Source: an uncultured Actinomycetes bacterium
Lineage (GTDB): Bacteria; Actinomycetota; Acidimicrobiia; Acidimicrobiales; RAAP-2
Assembly (NCBI GenBank): GCA_903825305.1
Contig: CAIKAC010000002.1
Span: forward strand, 62,001 to 126,000
Length of the DNA: 64,000 nt
Direction: 5' to 3'
Positions 56,401-63,262 of this stretch are shown in pieces; the stretch's first letter is position 1; every line of letters starts with the position of its first letter. A program made the position numbers and the translations under genes. The notes beneath the pieces were generated by a model. It searched no databases and was not told where the DNA came from. It worked only from the letters and a program-made list of their open reading frames with translations.

Positions 56401-58347
56401 ACCCGACTCGACGGCAAGGTGCTTGAGACGTTGCAGCACCGTGGTCCTGATGGTCTGGTGAGTTCGGCAACCCTGGAAAACGGCGTTGAGGTTCTCTTCC
56501 ACTACGGAATTAACTTGCAGTTGTCAGGTCTGACCTACCAATTCCCCAATGGCACGAAGGTAAACGATCAGGGCACGTACTCGGTGGGTGGCCGTCTGCT
56601 GTGTGATCACCTGACGGCTCCCGATGGCACTTCGACGCAGTGCTACCAAGCTGACTTAAATGGCAAAATTACGGGTGCAAACGAGACGGGCACCTTGCCA
56701 GTACTCGCCAAGAACTGGTCGGCCAGTTATCCAGGCGCCCAAGGGGCCAACGGTGACCGTGCAAGTCTGACAGCGGAGCTAAGCACTGCAGGCAAGACAC
56801 ACTTCTCGACAAGCGCAACACAGCGAATCGTGAGTGCGAGTTACAGCGCCAGTGATGCGCTGGCGGCATTGAATGTTTCAGGTACAGCTCAAGCGCTGAG
56901 CTCTGATGCGCTTGGCCGAACGACACACATAGGTGGCGCAGCGCTGACCTACGACGCGTCGGGCAACATTCTCTCTGTAGCCCAAGGTCATGCCAAGGCC
57001 ACCTTCCAATACGGCCCGAGTGGCATGGACGAAGAGACGTATACGCCAAACAGCACCGACACGGCAACGCACCCGCCCATCTCGGTTGAGTACTCGGGAA
57101 CCAATCTCTTGCTTTCCACAGGCCATCACCTTGCGGGGCAGAGCATCAACTTGGCATCGGGTGCCACTGTTGGCGTGAATGCTGCAGGAACTCCGGTCGA
57201 GTGGTCCTACGACGGGATTTTGGGCAATGCCAACTGGCGATCAACGGGAACAGCACCTTCAGCCACGCAGACCTATAACCCTTGGGGGGAACTCAATTCA
57301 GCTAAGGCTTTGCCGAGTCCAAAGGACGCGGTGGAATTAGCGATTGATCAGCAAGGCTGGGGCGACGGCCAAGGAGCAGTCACCCTTCCTGTCTCAAGTT
57401 CAATTATTCAAATGGGTGCACGAACCTATGACGCCTTGACTGGCCGCTTCCTCCAAGCTGATCCACAGATTGCATCTGACAATCTCTATGCCTTTGGCAA
57501 TGGCGACCCTATCGACGTGACTGACCCCACAGGTAATTTTGGTTCTGCCGGCGACATCTTTTCCATGCTCATGGGCGTCCTCGTCGGTGTGGCCGCCACG
57601 GTGCTCATGCCAGTCACTGGCGGTGCTTCTGCTGGTCTCTATGCGGCTGGAATTGGACTCATGGTTACAGCTGCTGCTGATTTTGGAATATCAGTGTTGG
57701 GACAAGTAATCGACAACGGCGGGTTCAGCAACATTGACTGGGCACAAGCAGGTATCAATGCTTCGATATCGACCGCCATATCAATCGCCACCTTTGGCAT
57801 CGGAAGAGCCGTGGCTTCACCGACGTGCTACGTCAAGCATTTGAAGTGGAAGTCACTCGATGGCTTTAAGACGCCGGCTCAATGGTCATTGTTTGACGAT
57901 ATTGTCAGCGGCGTCAAGAGCGGAGAGAACCCCTTGACCGCCAAGCTGAGTTGGCAAGGAATCGGCCAGAGCTTGGAGGACAAGGGCCTCAAAAACACGG
58001 TATGGCAGCGAATGCGTCGCCGTATCTTCTGGAACGACATTGGTGGTCTCGAGTCGCAAGCGAAAAAAGGCATCTCGTTTGACTCACTTTACGGTGACAA
58101 TTTGTTGGTTGGTGGTTCATCAACTGCTCGCCGTTCCGCGGTGACGTACAACAGTCAAGAACTAATTCCTGAAGGTACCTTGCTTCGGCCCCAATCGAAG
58201 GCTGTAAGCGAGAATTCATTGAAGTCTCTCGAAGAGCGCCTCATTGTTTCCCGAAGCAGTAGCGGGAGTCTTAATTTGAATGAGCAACTCCTTGATCAAT
58301 CCAATAGGGAGATGATGAATTATCTCAAGAAGATGGGTTGGGATTGA
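53464..58347 (+). CDS. Secreted YD-repeat/RHS protein with PA14-like domain, paralogue B
   Basis: A 1627-aa paralogue of the protein at 47311, sharing its order throughout: signal peptide (RQTVLGGVAAVVGVSSFLLV), 'LSNDVVDGSLGLATSLRP', PA14-like domain at about 604-742 (GLATFYYNN ... WSARMTGSYLVGQTGKYTF), YD repeats, and the RHS core at about 1321-1358 (YDALTGRFLQADPQI, ending DPIDVTDPTGN). After the core comes a similar hydrophobic Gly/Ala region (about 1362-1450). The last about 170 residues differ completely from paralogue A: basic and aromatic (CYVKHLKWKSLDGF, WQRMRRRIFWNDIGG) and ending MMNYLKKMGWD. This is the arrangement of polymorphic RHS proteins with exchangeable tails. The last 100 nt are less G+C-rich. 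No known nuclease or other toxin motif is evident, and the 165 nt after the gene hold no immunity ORF. Confidence 0.88.
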   Translation: MRWYSRQTVLGGVAAVVGVSSFLLVPSTGGAASSASLPYWDPTHLPLLVASSGSGPAAPILSNDVVDGSLGLATSLRPELTWNAVPAGVSQARFTITTVASRDPRALWSGSASVNAGKAKVVVPLGILHQGQSFIWHAYSVQHPATTTPKHLMSVDVQRTNAQGLYTVGPVDVAEVSGEPVTMFTSGGLSTKEGNSSFSLLYRPTNPSEVGLPHGWKLSVGGTTSNWAMLQSHKDGSLSLISRTGESVTFVPADARDDSYRPEFGADQTWPNGSVTTLVPERQSNGSVVFTATEQNRLVTVFSPISATATTSEPTKIWSDGTTLLQQQWSGGRIQSITDPTSQATTYTFTYGGSGSCPSITHIAHAIAAPAGFLCGVNDWSGQSYGIFYIHTTAGPRIARIVAGVGAGENAQVTDYQWDESGRLVGVRPPSITSDVASGAVTGLSSQDPRSLYQISYDAQGRVASITPPPALMPGTIQSAASQERITAHFAYHLFRNGANPNATFVASVKGAPTTSAAIDPTTMLEAWNSVGPTGRSSMTWNTATGSLISQKTMPSGSATETVYNSSGLPIEQYGPSTGNLKGSHSPRTISAYDENASGQPWTGLATFYYNNGTFAGAPSTSSVGPTFSGMDNPPSTLAFTFPNPPAGVTPGSSGWSARMTGSYLVGQTGKYTFTNETSGAKVWMNGVPCLASCTFERKAGAGITIRIDLTATNGAPAIRLVVTTPSGLQEPVPSSALRPSLGYVTSETTYDSLSASSPTSLGAERKLQAKMTVDPTTGEVLSETTPAGSVTSSTFNADGSPATSVNAAGQVTTLSYYGNNESAAPNCDSTTSTNQRGMVRSVSRSGLSVTYINSASGGQASVSTPSSQNCSAMAGNSFLAAQSQRGIGVTTTSASVSYLGNDPMVSMSANVSGQGLKFEQSTVNLLGQLIKDVDEWGTTTTYTYDPATNLLTSMTQTTSRGATRVESYTYNASGQTTSTRLDGKVLETLQHRGPDGLVSSATLENGVEVLFHYGINLQLSGLTYQFPNGTKVNDQGTYSVGGRLLCDHLTAPDGTSTQCYQADLNGKITGANETGTLPVLAKNWSASYPGAQGANGDRASLTAELSTAGKTHFSTSATQRIVSASYSASDALAALNVSGTAQALSSDALGRTTHIGGAALTYDASGNILSVAQGHAKATFQYGPSGMDEETYTPNSTDTATHPPISVEYSGTNLLLSTGHHLAGQSINLASGATVGVNAAGTPVEWSYDGILGNANWRSTGTAPSATQTYNPWGELNSAKALPSPKDAVELAIDQQGWGDGQGAVTLPVSSSIIQMGARTYDALTGRFLQADPQIASDNLYAFGNGDPIDVTDPTGNFGSAGDIFSMLMGVLVGVAATVLMPVTGGASAGLYAAGIGLMVTAAADFGISVLGQVIDNGGFSNIDWAQAGINASISTAISIATFGIGRAVASPTCYVKHLKWKSLDGFKTPAQWSLFDDIVSGVKSGENPLTAKLSWQGIGQSLEDKGLKNTVWQRMRRRIFWNDIGGLESQAKKGISFDSLYGDNLLVGGSSTARRSAVTYNSQELIPEGTLLRPQSKAVSENSLKSLEERLIVSRSSSGSLNLNEQLLDQSNREMMNYLKKMGWD

Positions 58348-58450
58348 TCGGACTTGGTGGATGTGACATCTTCCCAGTCGACGTCATTGAGGTTGGCATC
58401 ACGGCTCACTTAGTTCCATGTTCAAGGTTTGAGACATTTATGAACTAAGG

Positions 58451-58468
58451 CTGGGATTACCAACCCAG
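58451..58468. terminator. Candidate hairpin between convergent genes
   Basis: CTGGG (58451-58455) pairs with CCCAG (58464-58468); with one bulged A the stem can extend by two T-A pairs. It lies between the convergent RHS paralogue B and ThDP enzyme genes. There is no clear T-tract, so the call is tentative. Confidence 0.3.
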
Positions 58469-58512
58469 TCCGAGCAGATCCAAGTAGTGACCGCCAGAGG
58501 CAATTGCAGGTT

Positions 58513-60150
58513 TCAAGATCTGGGAGCTCGAACGGCGGCGACAATGTCGCGATACGAACTTGGATCAACAAGAACGTCAATAAGGGTTGGACCTGATCGT
58601 CCGAATGATGTCGTGAGCGCTTCACGGTATGAGAATTCGTCTTCGCAGCGAATGCCTGGCATACCGAGTCCCTCGGCTACCGTCGCGTAGTCGATATCGC
58701 GATAGCGAATGGCTGATTCGCCACCATGGCCTTGTGCTGCTTGCTTCGCTGCAATCAAGCTAAGCGACGCATCATTGAAGACCACGACCGTGACGTCTCC
58801 ACCAAGTCGAGCCAACGTCTCGAGTTCCGCCAAGGCCATGGAGAGGCCACCATCGCCGGTAAGCGCCACCACGCGAGTGCCGGGTCGGTGGAGGGCCGCA
58901 CTGATGGCTGCTGGCAGGGAAAAACCCATCGTCGCGAGGCCACTAGAAATCAGGAGTTCGCAAGGGCGATAGGTGTTCCACAGGCCCATGGCTGGCAGCA
59001 TGTGGGCGCCGGCATCGACGGTGGCAATAGCCGTTTCAGGGGCTAGTTCTCGAGCAATTGCCACGACACGACCAGGGTCAAGGCCAGGTCCTGAAGTCTT
59101 CGATGCCTTCTGAATGTCTGCTTGGGCCTGCGGGCCAAATGCGCTCACGACATCTAAATCCCACTGACTTGAACGAATGAGCGAAGTCATTTGTTGCGTT
59201 AGTTCGGTGAGATCACCCACCCATTCGCCATGGAGGTGTTCACCAAAGTAGGTGCTGTCCACAATGGGCCAAGCGCCGAGCAGGGCTACTGGTGCTCGAT
59301 AGTTCCAAGCGGCGGGAATGAATTCAACGGGATCAAGGCCGATCCCGATGATGAGATCTGCTTCATGAAGTACGGGTGCTTCAATCGTCGCCGCAGTCAA
59401 GAGACCTGCGGCACAAGGATGATCTGTTGGAATCATGCCAGCGGCGTCATACGTGCACAGCACGGGGAGATGGTGCGTTGCTGCAAGGGCAGCGATAGCG
59501 GAACACAGCTCGGCTCGGTGTGCGTCTCCACCCTTAATGGCGCCAACACCTATTGCGAGAACTGGCCGTTTCGAGGCGAGGAGTAAATCGCTCAGGGACG
59601 TCTCATGCAACGAGGTAGTTAACTTCGTTTGCCTGTCGGTGATCTTGGCGACTGGTGTTGCACCTGGGTCAAGATCAATGTGGACGGCTCCAGGTTGATG
59701 ACCCGTGGCGAGGCCAGTGAGCGCAACGGGATCGGGATCGTGATCGCCGGTCAATACCAGGGTGGCGCGGGTTACTGCCTGATAGAGGCTCTGTTGGTTA
59801 ATTCGTTGATGTGAAATCCGATCCCAGTCGGTTTCGGCCACACTGTCGGTAAACAGAATGATCGGCTGACGATCAAGATCAGCTTGCGCTACGCCGTTGA
59901 GCGCCGCTGCAGCCCCAGGGCCTCTCGTGGCTAAGCAAAGACCAGGTGAGCCGGAAATCTCGCCAGCCACGCCAGCCATGATTGCGGCGGCGGTCTCCGT
60001 ATGGGTGAGCACAAATTGAAGCCCCGCTGCTTCGGCTTCGCCAACCACATCAAGATTGGACCCACCGCCGGGAACGCCAAAGACATGGGTGGTTCCAAGG
60101 TGAGCGCAGCGCTCAATAATGTCTCTGGCCAATTCACGTTTCGTAGCCAT
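58513..60150 (-). CDS. Thiamine diphosphate-dependent enzyme (acetolactate synthase/decarboxylase-like)
   Basis: A 545-aa cytosolic ThDP enzyme of the POX/ALS/benzoylformate decarboxylase superfamily. The N-terminal PYR domain (about 1-170) has the catalytic Glu52 in THTETAA after 'HVFGVPGGGSNLD'. A central domain lies at about 190-330. The C-terminal PP domain (about 360-540) carries the metal and cofactor motif GDGG (432) ending in Asn459 (FNDASL). FAD-binding and quaternary features of acetohydroxyacid synthase are not obvious. More likely this is a 2-oxoacid decarboxylase or a sulfonate/benzoylformate-type enzyme acting in catabolism. TAAGGT is 6 nt before the ATG without a clear separate ribosome site. 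It diverges from the flavoprotein operon at 60346. Substrate not assignable. Confidence 0.88.
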   Translation of the reverse strand: MATKRELARDIIERCAHLGTTHVFGVPGGGSNLDVVGEAEAAGLQFVLTHTETAAAIMAGVAGEISGSPGLCLATRGPGAAAALNGVAQADLDRQPIILFTDSVAETDWDRISHQRINQQSLYQAVTRATLVLTGDHDPDPVALTGLATGHQPGAVHIDLDPGATPVAKITDRQTKLTTSLHETSLSDLLLASKRPVLAIGVGAIKGGDAHRAELCSAIAALAATHHLPVLCTYDAAGMIPTDHPCAAGLLTAATIEAPVLHEADLIIGIGLDPVEFIPAAWNYRAPVALLGAWPIVDSTYFGEHLHGEWVGDLTELTQQMTSLIRSSQWDLDVVSAFGPQAQADIQKASKTSGPGLDPGRVVAIARELAPETAIATVDAGAHMLPAMGLWNTYRPCELLISSGLATMGFSLPAAISAALHRPGTRVVALTGDGGLSMALAELETLARLGGDVTVVVFNDASLSLIAAKQAAQGHGGESAIRYRDIDYATVAEGLGMPGIRCEDEFSYREALTTSFGRSGPTLIDVLVDPSSYRDIVAAVRAPRS

Positions 60151-60156
60151 CTAGTC

Positions 60157-60162
60157 ACCTTA
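60157..60162 (-). promoter_or_regulatory. Leaderless-type -10 box (TAAGGT)
   Basis: TAAGGT on the minus strand ends 6 nt before the ATG at 60150. It might alternatively act as a weak ribosome site (AAGGTG), so the reading is not unique. Confidence 0.4.
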
Positions 60163-60180
60163 CGGGAAGTCGCGGTGATT

Positions 60181-60194
60181 GGTCTCGAAAGACC
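60181..60194. promoter_or_regulatory. Palindrome at the -35 position of the ThDP enzyme gene
   Basis: GGTCT-CGAA-AGACC is a perfect 5-bp inverted repeat. It lies about 17 bp upstream of the TAAGGT box, so it would overlap the -35 region of the minus-strand promoter. Operator function is inferred. Confidence 0.3.
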
Positions 60195-60299
60195 GGAGTA
60201 GCGGTGGTCAAGGCAACGCTGGCTTGGGGATACACCGTGTAGAGATTTGGAAGTGACGTGAGGGCCTCCTTCCGCTATCGTGACCTCTAAGCCGAGGGT

Positions 60300-60317
60300 C
60301 TTGCGAAAAATCGCAAG
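60300..60317 (+). promoter_or_regulatory. Small hairpin in the leader of the PPOX-fold gene
   Basis: CTTGCGA (60300-60306) and TCGCAAG (60311-60317) are exact complements around a four-A loop. It ends 28 nt before the ATG at 60346 and 13 nt before the AAGGGGGAG ribosome site. It may be an mRNA stabiliser, a regulator site or an attenuator remnant. Confidence 0.35.
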
Positions 60318-60345
60318 GCTGGTGATTCACAAGGGGGAGTGAAAG

Positions 60346-60867
60346 ATGTCTATCAAAGTTGCTCGTTTTCTTGACGTTTCCGAGGGAACGCAAGCGAATC
60401 AATTTTCTGTTGGAAGCCATGATTCCATTGAGTCGCTCGATGACTTGGATCCGATTTACAAGCAACTCCTCGATGACCCCATTCACTGCACGATGGGCCT
60501 TATTGGCAACGACGGCATTGTCAATATGACCCCCATGTGGTTTGACTACGAGGGTGCGCAGGTCCTGTGCAACTTGGCGGAGCACCGGAAGAAGATTGAG
60601 TGGGTTCGCCGCGATGGCAAGATCTCACTCTTGATTGTGAACCCAGCGAACATGTACCACTGGGTCAGCATCAAGTGCACCGTCGATCGAGAAGTTCATG
60701 AAGATGACCCCAAGGATGGGGCGATGGCCACCGAGCACGTCAACAAGATCTGGCGCAAATACATTGGCGATGGTGACACATATCAGCTTCGTGACCCCTC
60801 GTTTGAAGAAAAGCGTGTGCTCTTCATCTGCAATGTCGATCGCATCGCCACCTTCGGCCGGCCCTAA
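60346..60867 (+). CDS. PPOX-fold (pyridoxamine 5'-phosphate oxidase-like) flavoprotein
   Basis: A 173-aa protein of the split-barrel FMN/F420-binding superfamily, often annotated as PPOX class F420-dependent oxidoreductase in actinobacteria. Typical strands are visible: 'TMGLIGNDGIVNMTPMWFDYEGAQVLCNLAEHRKK' split over about residues 49-83, then 'KISLLIVNPANMYHWVSIKCTV' at about 92-113 and the final strand 'CNVDRIATFG'. A strong ribosome site AAGGGGGAG lies 7 nt upstream of the ATG. It is the first gene of the region 3 plus-strand cluster and is followed after 9 nt by the FAD monooxygenase. The reaction (reductase or hydroxylase partner) is not predictable from sequence. Confidence 0.8.
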   Translation: MSIKVARFLDVSEGTQANQFSVGSHDSIESLDDLDPIYKQLLDDPIHCTMGLIGNDGIVNMTPMWFDYEGAQVLCNLAEHRKKIEWVRRDGKISLLIVNPANMYHWVSIKCTVDREVHEDDPKDGAMATEHVNKIWRKYIGDGDTYQLRDPSFEEKRVLFICNVDRIATFGRP

Positions 60868-60876
60868 GCATCCTCG

Positions 60877-62061
60877 ATGGTCACTTCGGCTCGAGTCGCC
60901 GTTGTCGGCGGATCCCTCGGTGGCCTCACCGCCGCACTCTTACTGCGAGATCTTGGTCTTGACGTAACGGTCTATGAGCGTTCTGCAATTGAGCTTGAGC
61001 AGTTCGGAGCTGGCATCGGGTTTTTGCCAGATAGTTCTCGCTATTTAGTCGAACGCTGCGGTCTCGAACTCGATTCAGTGAGCACTAAGACATCGGCAAT
61101 CCGTTACCTACGTCGTGACGGATCGGTGGACTTTGAGCGAGAGCACACTTATTACTTCAGCTCCTGGAACGACGTATATCGTCACCTTCTTGACGCGTTT
61201 GGCCGAGAGCGGTATCTCTTGGGTCATGAGGCAATAGGGAGAACGGAAAACCCGGACTCCGTTACGGTGGCTTTTTCCAATGGCACTGAGCAAGAGGTGG
61301 ATCTTTTGGTCTGTGCGGATGGCATCACATCGCGTTTCCGATCTGAATTAGTGCCAACGATGAAGCGCGAATATGCGGGCTATGTCGCGTGGAGGGGGAT
61401 GGTCCCAGAATCGGCCATCGATCAGGAAGTAGCAGCTCATCTTGGCGATGCGCTTACCTACGGGATTTTCGCCAACAGCCACATCTTGGTTTACCCCATT
61501 CCTGCTCTTGATGGGTCAGTCGAAGTCGGTAAGCGGCTCTTGAATATTGTCTGGTATCGCAACTATGCACCAGGTCCCGATGTTGAAGACTTGATGACCG
61601 ATATTCATGGGGAACGCCGTGAGGTATCCCTGCACCCAGGGTCAGTCCGAGACGTTCACGTTGAAGAGATGAGGGCAACGGCCAAGGCTCGGCTGGCTCC
61701 ATCGCTCGCTCACGTTGTCTGTGCCGTGGAACAACCCTTCATCCAAGCAGTCTTTGACATCACCATTGATCGCATGGCCTTTGGTCGAACCTGCATCATT
61801 GGCGATGCCGGCTTTGCCGCTCGACCTCATGCGGCAGCCGGTACGGCTAAGGCCGCAGCGAATGGCTGGGCTTTGGCAGAAGCACTTGAAACTGCCGATG
61901 AAATTCCCGAAGCGCTCGCGGCGTGGGAACCAGGACAAGTTGAACTTGGTCGTCAGCTTGTTGAGCGGACCCAGCGGCTCGGCCGACGTTCTCAGGTTGA
62001 GCAATCATGGGATCCACGCGACGATGAAACCTTGTTTAGGTTGAGACCCGAAGGCCCATGA
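60877..62061 (+). CDS. FAD-dependent monooxygenase, dihydroxypyridine 3-hydroxylase-like
   Basis: A 394-aa class A flavin hydroxylase, the kind that inserts oxygen into an activated aromatic ring using NAD(P)H. The N-terminal Rossmann motif is GGSLGG at 11-16, with Glu34 closing beta-2 (VTVYERS). The middle DG motif reads CADGITSRFR. The GD motif is Gly309-Asp310 in GDAGFAARPHAAAGTAKA, the pattern found in 2,6-dihydroxypyridine 3-monooxygenase of nicotine degraders. The length is normal for the family. It follows the PPOX-fold gene by 9 nt and overlaps the DUF3500 gene by ATGA, so they form an operon. A heteroaromatic substrate is suggested by the family, not proven. Confidence 0.87.
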   Translation: MVTSARVAVVGGSLGGLTAALLLRDLGLDVTVYERSAIELEQFGAGIGFLPDSSRYLVERCGLELDSVSTKTSAIRYLRRDGSVDFEREHTYYFSSWNDVYRHLLDAFGRERYLLGHEAIGRTENPDSVTVAFSNGTEQEVDLLVCADGITSRFRSELVPTMKREYAGYVAWRGMVPESAIDQEVAAHLGDALTYGIFANSHILVYPIPALDGSVEVGKRLLNIVWYRNYAPGPDVEDLMTDIHGERREVSLHPGSVRDVHVEEMRATAKARLAPSLAHVVCAVEQPFIQAVFDITIDRMAFGRTCIIGDAGFAARPHAAAGTAKAAANGWALAEALETADEIPEALAAWEPGQVELGRQLVERTQRLGRRSQVEQSWDPRDDETLFRLRPEGP

Positions 62062-63188
62062 GCAAGGCCCATGAGGTAGCAAAACGCTGCGCAGAAGCGG
62101 CCAGTCGGTTGGTCGACCTCCTTGATCAGCGACAACGCGAACTCGTGTGCTGGGCGTTTGATGATGCAGTCGAGCGCGAGCAGTGGTTTTACACGCCAAC
62201 GGATCACGGTGGATTGGCACTCAGCGCCATGACGCCAGTGCAGCAGCGGGCCGTGTGGCAACTCATTGCTGCTGGGACCTCAATGGCTGGATACAACACC
62301 GTTGCGTCCATTGTCGGCCACGACAACATTCTTGATCGGGTTGAGGGCTTTACGGTCGATTGGGGTCGGGAGAGAGGCCGCGATCCCGGCCTGTATTACC
62401 TGCGCATCTTCGGGAATCCCATGGAGAGTGAACCGTGGTCTTGGCGATTTGGTGGCCACCACGTGTCGCTCAATGTCACCATCATCGATGACCAGGTCCA
62501 AGGGGCAACGCCATGCTTTCTCGGAGTCGATCCGGCGACGTCGCCGCTGCTCGGTGGACATCTGCTTCGGCCCATGGGCGCTGCTGAAGACCTCGGCCGC
62601 GAACTCGTTCGCTCCCTTGACGAGACACAGAGACGTACCGCGATTGTGAATGCAGTCGCCCCCACGGATCTCGTGAGTGCGAATCGAACTCGCTATGGGC
62701 AAGGAGAAGGAGATCTTGCCTTACCGCTCATTGATGTGTGGCGCGGCCGCTTCGAAGGAGCGTTGGGTGACATCGTGACCAAGATCCAACGAGATGCGGA
62801 GGAGAAAGATCACGTCACCGCTGAGGTGCTGGAGTCACTTCGCCTTACCTCAACGCCGATTGGTTTATCGGTCACAGCCATGAACGCGTCTCAACGTGAG
62901 ATGCTGAGAGCCCTCCTTGATGTCTACGTGGCGCGAGTTCCGGAAGGTCTCGCCGATCTCGAAGCTGCGAAGTATGCAAGCGATGACCAACTTGAGACGC
63001 TGAGCTTTTGTTGGGCCGGAGGCCTCGAGAATGGCGAGGGTCATTACTACCGCGTCCAGGGGCCTTCGCTGTTGTGCGAATACGACAACACACAACGTGG
63101 AGCTAACCATGTCCATACGGTGTGGCGGGACCCTTCTCGAGACTTTGGGGCGAACCCACTAGCCGAGCACTACCGTCACGACCACTAG
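62058..63188 (+). CDS. DUF3500 family protein
   Basis: A 376-aa protein matching the DUF3500 family (PF12006) by its sequence style. Hallmarks are 'DQRQRELVCWAFDD', 'EREQWFYTPTDHGGLALSAMT' and 'RFGGHHVSLNVTIIDDQV', the last with a conserved GGHH pair that could bind metal. Near the C-terminus 'CWAGGLENGEGHYYRVQGPSLLCEYDNTQ' (in pieces) and 'NHVHTVWRDPSRDFG' are also typical. No signal peptide is seen, so it is probably cytosolic here, though some relatives are exported. The function of the family is unknown. It is translationally coupled to the FAD monooxygenase by ATGA. Confidence 0.82.
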   Translation: MSKAHEVAKRCAEAASRLVDLLDQRQRELVCWAFDDAVEREQWFYTPTDHGGLALSAMTPVQQRAVWQLIAAGTSMAGYNTVASIVGHDNILDRVEGFTVDWGRERGRDPGLYYLRIFGNPMESEPWSWRFGGHHVSLNVTIIDDQVQGATPCFLGVDPATSPLLGGHLLRPMGAAEDLGRELVRSLDETQRRTAIVNAVAPTDLVSANRTRYGQGEGDLALPLIDVWRGRFEGALGDIVTKIQRDAEEKDHVTAEVLESLRLTSTPIGLSVTAMNASQREMLRALLDVYVARVPEGLADLEAAKYASDDQLETLSFCWAGGLENGEGHYYRVQGPSLLCEYDNTQRGANHVHTVWRDPSRDFGANPLAEHYRHDH

Positions 63189-63250
63189 CGAGACCCAGCT
63201 CGATTTGTGGCTGTCGTTGTGACAAGACCACGTGAGGAATCGTTCCATGT

Positions 63251-63256
63251 GACAAT
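63251..63256 (+). promoter_or_regulatory. Leaderless-type -10 box (GACAAT)
   Basis: GACAAT lies exactly 6 nt before the ATG at 63263. The six bases between, GGGAAG, are too close to serve as a normal ribosome site. Confidence 0.4.
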
Positions 63257-63262
63257 GGGAAG

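Noticed and set aside
58348-58512. Immunity gene after RHS paralogue B
   Set aside because: The gap is 165 nt and has no open frame with a start and ribosome site.
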